In this document: positions 7,555 to 14,284 of the stretch, piece by piece
How positions within the stretch are numbered: the stretch's first letter is position 1
Layout: each line of letters begins with the position of its first letter
DNA from: Planctomycetota bacterium
Lineage (GTDB): Bacteria > Planctomycetota > Phycisphaerae > Phycisphaerales > SM1A02
Direction of reading: 5' to 3'
Assembly: GCA_027295365.1 (NCBI GenBank)
Contig: JAPULD010000522.1
Location: 1 to 18,789 of the forward strand
Length of the DNA stretch: 18,789 bases
Notes under the pieces: model-generated
Databases searched by the model: none
What the model was told of the DNA's origin: nothing
What the model saw: the letters and a program-made list of their open reading frames with translations, nothing else
Made by a program: the position numbers and the translations under genes

Positions 7555-7871
7555 GCGTTTTCAGTGGTCTCTCCAGACAGCTTCAAGAGTCGTTCATTTC
7601 ACGAGAATCACGACGTAGGCTTGTGTGTTCAAGGCGATCAATCTGAATTTTGAAGTCTGCAAGCGGACTGGTTGCGACGTGATTCGCACTCCGAATTCAC
7701 AGTCATTATCGGAATCATCCCGGGGTGCCTCCATTCGGACATGCCCTCGAAGGGATGGCGTATGAACGTGATTACTTCGAGGCGTTTCATCAGATCCCCT
7801 TCATCCCGGGTTTCATCCGGCCGATAACTCATGGTCGCGATGGCTGAACACGCGGCCTCAGGAGTTGCCTC
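7555..7871. other. Intergenic stretch with no convincing gene
   Basis: These 317 bp separate the HEAT-repeat gene and the potassium channel. They contain an 8-bp perfect inverted repeat (CCTCGAAG at 7745-7752, CTTCGAGG at 7775-7782, 22-base loop) and a direct 10-mer TCATCCCGGG at 7715-7724 and 7801-7810. A minus-strand frame at 7638-7832 (64 codons, or 50 from an inner ATG with AAGGGG before it) has no recognisable features. No clear terminator or promoter is seen. Confidence 0.5.
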
Positions 7872-8867
7872 ATCAGACCGGTCAATCCCATCCGCAGGGC
7901 CATTGCGGCCGTCCTCATCGTGCTGGCCATCGGCACGTTCGGCTACATGTCGATCGAGGGATGGGGCTTTCCCAAAGCGCTGTATTTCACCATCATCACG
8001 ATCACCACCGTGGGCTATGGCGATTACGGCTTGACTGACTGGGGCATGTATTTTTCCGCCGCCCTGCTCGTGGGTGGCTTGGGCGTGTTCACCTATTCAT
8101 TCAGTCAACTTGCGCCGATCATCTTCAACGTGCATGCCGCTCAGGAGCGAAGGATGAAGCAGAAAATCAGAAAGCTCTCCAACCACTTCATCATCTGCGG
8201 CCTGGGTCGCGTGGGTCAGGCCTGTTGTCGCAGCCTGGCCATGAAGGACGTACCGTTCGTCTGCATCGATCCCAACCAGGATCGCATCAACGAGGCCATC
8301 GAACGAGGTCATCTCGCATTGTGTGGCGATGCCACCGACGATGACACACTCGCCGAAGCGGGAGTCCAGGTGGCCCAAGGCGTCGCGTGTCTCACATGCT
8401 CGGATACCGAGAACATCGTCGTCACCCTGAGTGTGAGGGAACTCAATCCTGATCTGCTCATCATCAGCCGCGCCGACGATCTCATGACCTTTCCCAAACT
8501 CAAGCGTGCCGGGGCCACTCGCGTCATCTCACCGATTCACGCCGGGGGCGAGAACATCGCCTCGTCGCTGGTGGATCACAAGATTGCCGACATCCTGATC
8601 CGCAACAACCTTTCGGAAAGCGGCATCGAATTCGTTGAACTGACCGTCCAGCCTGACACATCGCTCATCGGGATGACCATTCGCGAATGCGAGGATCGAC
8701 ACGATCATGTTGTCTTCGTGGCGATCTATCATCCCAATACTGGACCTCGGATTCATCCCGAGGGCGACGAAGTTCTCGGAGCGGGGGACGTCCTGATCGC
8801 CGCGGGCAACCTGGAGTCGATCCATGGTCTTCAGGAGCACGCGAACGGCATGAGAACCGCCGCTTGA
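7872..8867 (+). CDS. Two-transmembrane potassium channel with RCK (TrkA-N/TrkA-C) domain; unusual start
   Basis: Numbering is from a proposed ATC start at 7872. The order is TM1 (about residues 8-26, ending IGTFGYMSIEGW), a pore helix, the selectivity filter TTVGYGD at 45-51, then TM2 (about 58-80). A Rossmann RCK_N domain follows, with GLGRVG and an acidic residue ending the second strand, and an RCK_C domain at about 245-315. This is a complete prokaryotic K+ channel gated by nucleotide or ion binding to the RCK ring, in the inner membrane. The start is odd: the first standard start, GTG at 7920, would cut off half of TM1. The frame is open back to a stop at 7845-7847, and AGGAG at 7860-7864 sits 7 bases before ATC AGA CCG GTC AAT CCC. 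A rare ATC start, a mutated ATG, or a frameshift from the ATGs at 7831/7840 are all possible. Confidence 0.85.
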   Translation: MRPVNPIRRAIAAVLIVLAIGTFGYMSIEGWGFPKALYFTIITITTVGYGDYGLTDWGMYFSAALLVGGLGVFTYSFSQLAPIIFNVHAAQERRMKQKIRKLSNHFIICGLGRVGQACCRSLAMKDVPFVCIDPNQDRINEAIERGHLALCGDATDDDTLAEAGVQVAQGVACLTCSDTENIVVTLSVRELNPDLLIISRADDLMTFPKLKRAGATRVISPIHAGGENIASSLVDHKIADILIRNNLSESGIEFVELTVQPDTSLIGMTIRECEDRHDHVVFVAIYHPNTGPRIHPEGDEVLGAGDVLIAAGNLESIHGLQEHANGMRTAA

Positions 8868-8983
8868 CATTCGTTTGCGTGGACGACATCCGCCATGCCC
8901 GCAAAGTCCTTGATCAATGCGTGCATACCCAAGAACTGACCCGTTCGCCTTGATTTACGTCGAGATTACTGGCTGAGATCTAC

Positions 8984-9032
8984 AAAAAATGGCCCTGTGG
9001 CGAGGCTTGGACAAGTCCAAATCCACAGGGTC
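8984..9032 (-). terminator. Rho-independent terminator on the minus strand
   Basis: The stem CCCTGTGG (8993-9000) with CCACAGGG (9023-9030) extends to 10 bp and encloses an inner TTGGAC/GTCCAA hairpin (9007-9020). On the minus strand it runs into six U (A run at 8984-8989) after one base. There is no T run on the plus strand, and no minus-strand protein gene lies upstream to be terminated. Confidence 0.65.
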
Positions 9033-9196
9033 AAGGGTCGACAAAGATTGTCGTCGTGCTGCCTCTTCTCCCAGCGTGTGGGAACGCCATCAAGATGGCG
9101 CGTTCCTGCCGTCCCCTTCCCAGAGCGACGGTCGGAGAACGTGGTGTTGCCTCACCCTTCTCTACGCATGCCATGGCTCGATATTGATGAACGCTT
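8984..9196 (-). ncRNA. Candidate structured small RNA of unknown family
   Basis: On the minus strand a series of local hairpins leads to a terminator-like hairpin and a U run. Plus-strand coordinates of the stems: GAGAA 9135-9139 with TTCTC 9158-9162, enclosing GGTG 9143-9146 with CACC 9153-9156; CCGTC 9109-9113 with GACGG 9127-9131; GGAACG plus CCATC 9081-9091 with GATGG 9094-9098 and CGTTCC 9101-9106; CGACAA 9039-9044 with TTGTCG 9048-9053; then the terminal hairpin. A possible minus-strand promoter reads TTTCGA, 18 bases, CATAAT (9232 to 9203), giving an RNA of about 210 nt. I compared it by eye with 6S, SRP, RNase P and tmRNA hallmarks and found none. The 5' end is uncertain. Confidence 0.4.
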
Positions 9197-9306
9197 GCCA
9201 AAATTATGATCAAAGGCTCCAGAGCATCGAAACCCCGGTCTTCTCAAACATCCTGAGTTTTCGACCTTGAGTCGAGAATCGCCGAAATACCTGTTACGTA
9301 CACTCC

Positions 9307-10521
9307 ATGCGCGATCTCCATCAAATCGTCCTGTTCCTGCTGATCATGTCAGTCCTGACGGGTTGTCGAGTCATGCCCGGAAATTCTCATGCGAATCCGG
9401 ACTTGATCGCACTGGCGACCACCGATTCGGAAGCCCGAATACTCTTCGTCGGCGACACAAGTTTTGGTGAAACCTACCAGTCCCGGTTGAAGGAAAAGGG
9501 TGAGACGAACATCCTTGAATCCGAGGGTTACGAGTACACATTACGTGGCTTGGCCCCTTTGCTCGATGATGCCCATCACGTGGTCGCGAATTTCGAGACC
9601 ACCGTCACCGATCTTCCGCACACGCCACTCTCGGGAATCAAGACATATCTTCATCGTGCAAACCCCGCGAAGACTCCCACCACGCTGAAGGCGCATCACT
9701 TCACGACCCTCTCCCTGGCCAACAATCATTCGATGGACTATGGCTCCTCCGGACTCGTCGATACCCTCACGTCGCTTGACCAGCATGGGCTGCAGTATTT
9801 CGGGGCCGGGCTGAATGAATCGGAAGCTCAGCGCCCCATCCACTTCAACTTGAAAGTGAGCGACCATGAAATCAAGGTCATCGTGGCCTCAGGATTCGAA
9901 AGCCGCACGACGTATCGTGTAAAATATGATTTCTATGCTGGCCCCGACAAGCCCGGGGTCAACGAGTGGTCCATCCCCAAGGCCAAAGAGCACATACGCA
10001 GGCTTCGCCAAAATGCCCCTGAAGCATTCTTGATCGCCTACCCCCATTGGGGCATCAATTACGCCGCCCATACCGAGAAACAGACCTCACTGGCCCACGC
10101 ACTCATCGACTCGGGGGCGGATCTCGTCATCGGGCATGGCTCGCATGCCATTCAGGCCATCGAACAGTATCAGGGATGCTGGATTCTCTACTCACTGGGC
10201 AATTTCATGTTCAACACGCCGGGCCGTTACGCCAAGAAGGATTGCCCCCCCTTCAGTCTCGCCGCCATGCTCCAAATCACAGCCAGTTCCACACAACCTC
10301 AATTCACGCTCAAGCTCTATCCCATCTTCAGCGACAACCGGATTACGAAGTACCAACCCCGCCTCGTCAGCGATGAAGAGTTTTTCCTGGTCAGGGCGCA
10401 GTTGCCGATCCTGGCCAAGGAAGAAGCCTCACCACGATTCAGCTACAACGATGCACCCGACCAGTTCGGTTCGTTTCTGCGTCTTGACGTGACGCGCAGA
10501 CTCACCGATGGTCTTGAGTGA
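9307..10521 (+). CDS. CapA-family lipoprotein (poly-gamma-glutamate capsule-type metallophosphatase fold)
   Basis: A protein of 404 residues. A lipoprotein signal is clear: hydrophobic residues 7-17 and lipobox LTGC with cysteine 20. The PGA_cap fold, related to calcineurin-like metallophosphatases, is shown by LFVGDTSFGE at 46-55 (metal-binding D50), ANFETTVTD at 94-102, LANNHSMDYG at 137-146 (NNH metal site), YPHWGINY at 245-252, IGHGSHAIQ at 275-283 and YSLGNFMF at 295-302. CapA takes part in poly-gamma-glutamate synthesis in Bacillus, but most homologues stand alone and have no proven role. No capB or capC neighbour is present here, so capsule synthesis is not supported. It is transcribed alone, facing the VOC gene. 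No ribosome site is obvious before the ATG. Confidence 0.88.
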   Translation: MRDLHQIVLFLLIMSVLTGCRVMPGNSHANPDLIALATTDSEARILFVGDTSFGETYQSRLKEKGETNILESEGYEYTLRGLAPLLDDAHHVVANFETTVTDLPHTPLSGIKTYLHRANPAKTPTTLKAHHFTTLSLANNHSMDYGSSGLVDTLTSLDQHGLQYFGAGLNESEAQRPIHFNLKVSDHEIKVIVASGFESRTTYRVKYDFYAGPDKPGVNEWSIPKAKEHIRRLRQNAPEAFLIAYPHWGINYAAHTEKQTSLAHALIDSGADLVIGHGSHAIQAIEQYQGCWILYSLGNFMFNTPGRYAKKDCPPFSLAAMLQITASSTQPQFTLKLYPIFSDNRITKYQPRLVSDEEFFLVRAQLPILAKEEASPRFSYNDAPDQFGSFLRLDVTRRLTDGLE

Positions 10522-10579
10522 AGCGTAAATCACACATCAAATTTTATGACATCTCTCTAGCCTTCCAATCGACCAGGAA

Positions 10580-11362
10580 TCACGCGGGTGCCTTGGCCTG
10601 ATACATCGCGCAATGCGCTCCCGTCGGATCGATGAAGAAGAAAAACCGCCCGACCCCCGGTATGTCCGTGGGAGGCACTTCGATCGTCGCGCCGAGTTGT
10701 TCGGCCTTGATTGCATCACGATCGCAATCGTCGGTGCCGATGTATCCGAACCAGGTCGTGGGCATCTTCTCGGTCTGCTCGCCCTGCAGGAGTAGACATC
10801 CGCCAACCCGGGTGTCGCCCTGCATGAAAATGGTGTACTCGCCTTCATCGCCCATGGGCATCGTCTGCGTCGTCCAGCCAAAGAGTTGCGTATAAAAATT
10901 CACCGCCGCCTCGACATCGCGCGTCATCAACTCGATCCAGGCGAAGCCATCGCCAATATCCATGGGCACGTGGGATTGATACAACGTAAACGTGCCACCC
11001 GTGGGATCGGAGATGACCGCGAACGTGCAAATGCCCGGCACCTCCATGCCTTCGTAACAGATCTTGCCCCCCAGTTCCTTCACTTTTTCCACGCACGCCT
11101 TGCAATCATCGACCGCGATGTAGTGCATCCAATGTGGCGGCATCTCCCCCCACTCGGGACTGGACATGTCGAGGATGCCTCCGAACTTGACGCCATCCTT
11201 GCGGAACCACTGGTAATCGAACTCACCCAGCTTGGCCTTCTCAGTGGTCCAGCCGCACAGTTGCCTGAAGAACTCGCCCGCCTTCTCGGGGTCGCGCGTA
11301 TTCAGTTCGTTGCGACAGAAGACACCGGTGATGGGCGGGGTTTGCAAGATGGCGGGAGTCAT
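10580..11362 (-). CDS. Tandem VOC-domain (glyoxalase/bleomycin-resistance fold) protein
   Basis: A protein of 260 residues from the ATG at 11362, which has AAGGA seven bases upstream; longer in-frame starts are rejected. Two VOC modules are visible. Module 1 is at about residues 10-130 (FCRNELNTRDPEKAGEFFRQ, ending ISDPTGGTFTLYQ). Module 2 is at about residues 135-257 (WIELMTRDVEAAVNFYTQLF, ending FIDPTGAHCAMYQ). Each has the family's FF/FY..LFGW helix and the closing DPTG-x-LYQ strand. The closest known type is the COG3324 group of lactoylglutathione-lyase-like proteins. VOC proteins bind a divalent metal and act on small electrophiles or dioxygenase substrates, but the substrate here cannot be inferred. 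It is divergent from hutU across 207 bp; no consensus promoter was found there. Confidence 0.88.
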   Translation of the reverse strand: MTPAILQTPPITGVFCRNELNTRDPEKAGEFFRQLCGWTTEKAKLGEFDYQWFRKDGVKFGGILDMSSPEWGEMPPHWMHYIAVDDCKACVEKVKELGGKICYEGMEVPGICTFAVISDPTGGTFTLYQSHVPMDIGDGFAWIELMTRDVEAAVNFYTQLFGWTTQTMPMGDEGEYTIFMQGDTRVGGCLLLQGEQTEKMPTTWFGYIGTDDCDRDAIKAEQLGATIEVPPTDIPGVGRFFFFIDPTGAHCAMYQAKAPA

Positions 11363-11569
11363 ATCAGGTCCTTTCCAGATCGACGAATCGTTCGAATGTC
11401 GTTTCAACAACACAGCAATTAACCAACGTACAGAAGTCGAAAAAGATTGAAAGGCTAGAACCCGAACAAAATCCAAATATTATTACGCTTTCGAACCCCT
11501 TTCAGGGACCCGCATCCGGACTAGGATGTGAAGAATCATGAGCTTGCCTTTCTCATTGGAGACGATTTG

Positions 11570-13276
11570 ATGACCACCGCCCCCACCACCACATCATCAG
11601 CCGGCAGCCGCACCGTCCGCGCCCCGCGGGGCTCGACCATGACCTGCAAGACCTGGCAGGCCGAAGCGGCGATGCGGATGCTGATGAACAACCTCGACCC
11701 CGAGGTCGCGGAGAAGCCCGACGAGCTGGTGGTCTATGGGGGCAGAGGACAAGCCGCGCGAAACTGGGCGTGCTACGACGCCATCATCAAGTCATTGCAA
11801 AACCTCGAACCCGACGAAACACTCCTTGTGCAATCGGGCAAGCCCGTGGGCGTCGTCCAGTCCACCACCGACTCCCCCCGCGTCATCATCGCCAACTCCA
11901 ACCTCGTCCCCCACTGGGCCACCCAGTCCCACTTCGACGATCTTGCCGCCAAGGGCCTCATCATGTTTGGCCAGATGACCGCAGGCTCGTGGATCTACAT
12001 CGGTACCCAGGGGATTTTGCAAGGTACGTACGAGACCTACGCCGAAGCAGCGAGACAACATTTTAACGGCACCCTCAAAGGCACGCTCAACGTCACCGCA
12101 GGATGTGGCGGCATGGGTGGGGCCCAACCCCTGGCCATCACCATGAACGATGGCGTCTGCCTCATGGCGGAAATGTGCATCGAAAGGCTGGAGAAGCGCA
12201 AGCACGATCGCTATCTCGATGAGATATTCAATGGTGATCAGATTCACAATGCGATTGATCGGGCGATCAAGGCCAAGGAATATGGCGAAGGTATTTCAAT
12301 CGGCTGGCTGGGCAACGCGATCGATCTGCTGGAAGAACTCGTCAACCGCAATCTCATCCCCGACACCCTGACCGATCAGACCTCGGCCCACGACCCTCGG
12401 AATGGGTATTACCCACAGAATCTATCGCGCGAGGAAGCGGATGCGTTGCGCGAGAGTGATCCAACTGAATACGACAAGCGGTCGATCGATTCGATAACGA
12501 GACATGTGGAGTTGATGGTCGAACTGCAGAGCCTGGGGGCGAAGACTTTTGACTATGGCAACAACATTCGCCAAAGGGCCTACGACAATGGGTTTGGGGA
12601 TGCGTTCAATTTTCCGGGGTTCGTACCCGCGTATATCAGGCCACAATTCTGCGTGGGGCGCGGTCCCTTCCGATGGTGCGCCCTTTCGGGTGATCCCAAG
12701 GACATCGAGGTGACGGACCAGGCGATCCTCGAATTGTTCCCCGACCCGGTGAAACATGAATCATTGCATCGCTGGATTCACAAGGCCCAGGAGAAAATCG
12801 GCGCAGGGGGTCAGGGATTGCCTTGCCGCATCTGTTGGCTGGGGTTGGGCGAGCGGGACAAGGCGGGGTTGAAGTTCAACGAACTGGTGCGCGAGGGCAA
12901 GGTCAGCGCCCCCATCGTGATCGGTCGCGATCATCTGGATTGTGGTTCCGTCGCATCTCCAAATCGCGAAACCGAAGGCATGCTGGACGGCACGGATGCG
13001 GTCAGCGACTGGCCCCTGCTTAACTTCGCGGTCAACGCCATCAGCGGGGCAAGCTGGGTCAGCTTCCACCATGGAGGTGGCGTCGGCATCGGCTTCTCCC
13101 AACACGCCGGCCAAGTCATCGTCGCCGACGGCACCCCCGAAGCCGACGCCCGATTGAAGCGCGTCCTCACCAACGACCCCATGATGGGGATTTTCAGACA
13201 TGCGGACGCGGGGTATGACATTGCGCGGAAGTGTGCGGATGAGCAGGGCGTGCAGATACCGATGAAATTGCCGTAA
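11570..13276 (+). CDS. hutU: Urocanate hydratase (urocanase), histidine degradation
   Basis: A protein of 568 residues, close to the usual 550-560. It hydrates urocanate to 4-imidazolone-5-propanoate with a tightly bound NAD+ as electrophile, step two of histidine breakdown in the cytoplasm. The start at 11570 has GGAG at 11558-11561; a GTG at 11528 is less likely. Family motifs are VVYGGRGQAARNWACYDAI, AGCGGMGGAQPLA, LPCRICWLGLGER with C422 at the position of the Pseudomonas putida active-site Cys410, GRDHLDCGSVASPNRETE, and HHGGGVGIGFSQHAGQVIV. No other hut gene is in the window, so it is either a lone gene or one of a scattered set. A -35 box for hicAB begins 7 bp after its stop, with no terminator between. 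A decayed copy of its 3' end lies 730 bp downstream. Confidence 0.97.
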   Translation: MTTAPTTTSSAGSRTVRAPRGSTMTCKTWQAEAAMRMLMNNLDPEVAEKPDELVVYGGRGQAARNWACYDAIIKSLQNLEPDETLLVQSGKPVGVVQSTTDSPRVIIANSNLVPHWATQSHFDDLAAKGLIMFGQMTAGSWIYIGTQGILQGTYETYAEAARQHFNGTLKGTLNVTAGCGGMGGAQPLAITMNDGVCLMAEMCIERLEKRKHDRYLDEIFNGDQIHNAIDRAIKAKEYGEGISIGWLGNAIDLLEELVNRNLIPDTLTDQTSAHDPRNGYYPQNLSREEADALRESDPTEYDKRSIDSITRHVELMVELQSLGAKTFDYGNNIRQRAYDNGFGDAFNFPGFVPAYIRPQFCVGRGPFRWCALSGDPKDIEVTDQAILELFPDPVKHESLHRWIHKAQEKIGAGGQGLPCRICWLGLGERDKAGLKFNELVREGKVSAPIVIGRDHLDCGSVASPNRETEGMLDGTDAVSDWPLLNFAVNAISGASWVSFHHGGGVGIGFSQHAGQVIVADGTPEADARLKRVLTNDPMMGIFRHADAGYDIARKCADEQGVQIPMKLP

Positions 13277-13282
13277 AGCAGC

Positions 13283-13311
13283 TTGACGCTCAGTCATGTA
13301 TAGCATATGAT
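13283..13311 (+). promoter_or_regulatory. Strong sigma-70-type promoter for hicAB
   Basis: TTGACG (13283-13288), a 17-base spacer and TATGAT (13306-13311): each box matches consensus at five of six positions with ideal spacing. Transcription would begin near 13318, leaving a leader of about 60-90 bases before hicA. Confidence 0.75.
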
Positions 13312-13316
13312 ATACA
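13297..13316. promoter_or_regulatory. Near-perfect 20-bp palindromic operator over the -10 box of hicAB
   Basis: TGTATAGCATATGATATACA is palindromic at 9 of 10 base pairs, with CATATG at its centre. It covers the -10 element. HicB antitoxins with a DNA-binding C-terminus typically repress their own operon through palindromes at the promoter, so this is the expected HicB or HicAB binding site (binding itself is inference). Confidence 0.7.
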
Positions 13317-13380
13317 CATACTTGTTTGGCCGGATGGATCTGGACCAAAGTACCTCCGCTGAAAGGAAAGGAGTCCTCAC

Positions 13381-13515
13381 ATGAGCGGAATGGATTGGAG
13401 GGCACCTGATGCCATCGGATGTACGTTTTGCAGAGGTCAAGAAACTCCTCGAAACTCACGACTGGACGCTGAGTCGAATCAAAGGTTCCCATCATGTATT
13501 TACCAAGGAAGGTGA
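13381..13515 (+). CDS. Possible 44-codon leader ORF overlapping hicA
   Basis: The ATG at 13381 has the best ribosome site of the region (AAAGGAG 7 bases upstream). The frame runs 44 codons to a TGA at 13513 and overlaps the first half of hicA in the other (+1) frame. The peptide (MSGMDWRAPDAIGCTFCRGQ and onward) resembles no known protein. It may be a translated leader affecting hicA expression, or a coincidence. Confidence 0.25.
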   Translation: MSGMDWRAPDAIGCTFCRGQETPRNSRLDAESNQRFPSCIYQGR

Positions 13516-13609
13516 ATCACCGATTGTGATTCCCGTACACAAGCGGAGAGTCAAATACGTCTATGTCCGCGAAATCAAGGAAAAACTCGGACTCGGGAAA
13601 GAAGGCTGA
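13409..13609 (+). CDS. hicA: HicA-type toxin (mRNA interferase)
   Basis: A protein of 66 residues, normal for HicA. The fold is a small double-stranded-RNA-binding-like domain. The catalytic histidine is in GSHHVF (H28), preceded by WTLSRIKGS and followed by the strand PIVIPVHKRRVKYVYVREIK. HicA toxins cleave mRNA independently of, or associated with, ribosomes and arrest growth until HicB neutralises them. The start at 13409 has GGAGG at 13397-13401, and the gene also lies inside a second frame with a strong ribosome site at 13381. The hicB start is inside hicA (47-bp overlap), which implies coupled translation. Promoter and operator lie immediately upstream. All key residues are intact, so the toxin looks functional. 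Confidence 0.9.
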   Translation: MPSDVRFAEVKKLLETHDWTLSRIKGSHHVFTKEGESPIVIPVHKRRVKYVYVREIKEKLGLGKEG

Positions 13610-13979
13610 TTCTCCATTTGATGCCGCACTATGGAAACAATCTGCGGAAATCGCCCATGGCTATCGGCTCATGATTCAAAAAGATCCCGATGTCGGTTAT
13701 TTTGGCCGCGCACTCGAAATGCCAATGGTGATGGCGGATGGATCGACGATTGCGCGTTGTGCTGCATCAACACTTGAAGCATTGACATTAGCCGTGGCAA
13801 CGATGCTGGAGCAAGGCGAAAGCCCACCTCAACCGGCGACCTCAGAAAAACGATCAGCCCAGATCAATATTCGGGTCACCGCCGAGGAAAAACTACGACT
13901 TGAAGAAGCAGCCCAGAGACTCGGCTATCGCGGCATCTCCGACTACGTCAGGGCCGCGGCCATGAAGGAAGCGGGATGA
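13563..13979 (+). CDS. hicB: HicB-type antitoxin with C-terminal ribbon-helix-helix domain
   Basis: A protein of 138 residues. The central part (about 28-90) is the HicB partial RNase-H-like fold that binds HicA: GYRLMIQKDPDVGYFGRALE, MADGSTIARCAASTLEALTL. The C-terminal part (about 97-138) reads as a ribbon-helix-helix DNA-binding unit: SAQINIRVTAEEKLRLEEAA followed by a helix through YVRAAAMKEA. This architecture fits an antitoxin that also represses its own promoter, matching the palindrome at 13297-13316. The ATG at 13563 overlaps hicA by 47 bp. The first 25 residues are Lys/Ser-rich and possibly disordered. A short hairpin (TTTCTC-TTAC-GAGAAA, 13980-13995) follows the stop without a T run. 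Confidence 0.87.
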   Translation: MSAKSRKNSDSGKKADSPFDAALWKQSAEIAHGYRLMIQKDPDVGYFGRALEMPMVMADGSTIARCAASTLEALTLAVATMLEQGESPPQPATSEKRSAQINIRVTAEEKLRLEEAAQRLGYRGISDYVRAAAMKEAG

Positions 13980-14005
13980 TTTCTCTTACGAGAAAAAGAC
14001 TTCCG

Positions 14006-14197
14006 AGCAACGCCATCGGCTTCGCCCAACCCGCCGGCCAAGTCATCGTCTGCGACGGCACACCTGAAACCGACGAGCGCCTCAAACGCGTACTCTAGAA
14101 CGACCCCATCCTGGTCATCTTTAGGCACGCGGATGCGGGGTATGAGATTGCCAAGCAGTGCGAAGAAGATCACGGTGTGCGAATTCCCACTGCTTAA
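14006..14197 (+). pseudogene. Remnant of a second hutU 3' end (urocanate hydratase C-terminus)
   Basis: The frame reads NAIGFAQPAGQVIVCDGTPE and on to a TAA at 14195-14197. It aligns with the last 60 or so residues of the intact HutU, with 41 of 60 positions identical by my count, including IFRHADAGY. A TAG at 14096-14098 replaces a Thr codon, the rest of the gene is absent and there is no start, so it is non-functional. No frameshift is needed. The divergence is too large for a recent duplication; it may be an older duplicate or come from a foreign hutU. Confidence 0.85.
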
Positions 14198-14200
14198 TCC

Positions 14201-14230
14201 TTGACACTTTACTGATTCTATGCTTATTTT
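14201..14230 (+). promoter_or_regulatory. Likely promoter for the AT-rich hypothetical gene
   Basis: A perfect -35 TTGACA (14201-14206), an 18-base spacer and TATTTT (14225-14230) lie 55 bp before the next start codon and directly after the hutU remnant's stop. Confidence 0.5.
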
Positions 14231-14284
14231 TCCATAATCCCTTTCAATCCACAACCTAGGATCCCATTAAATCCAGAGTTGATT

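Larger units (their letters stand above)
8868..9306. other. 439-bp region without protein genes; holds a hairpin-rich RNA candidate
   Basis: No protein-coding frame here looks real. The central part (8984-9196) is rich in hairpins and is annotated separately as a minus-strand RNA candidate. The right end, just before the CapA gene, has a short inverted repeat TCGAC-N5-GTCGA at 9261-9275. No clear promoter for the CapA gene is seen. Confidence 0.5.

Noticed and set aside
7638..7832. Small minus-strand frame in the gap before the channel gene
   Set aside because: No motif or similarity; only a weak case for an inner start with AAGGGG, not enough to call a gene.
9031..9213. 60-codon minus-strand frame over the hairpin region
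   Set aside because: The dense hairpins and lack of a ribosome site favour a structured RNA; the peptide is unremarkable.
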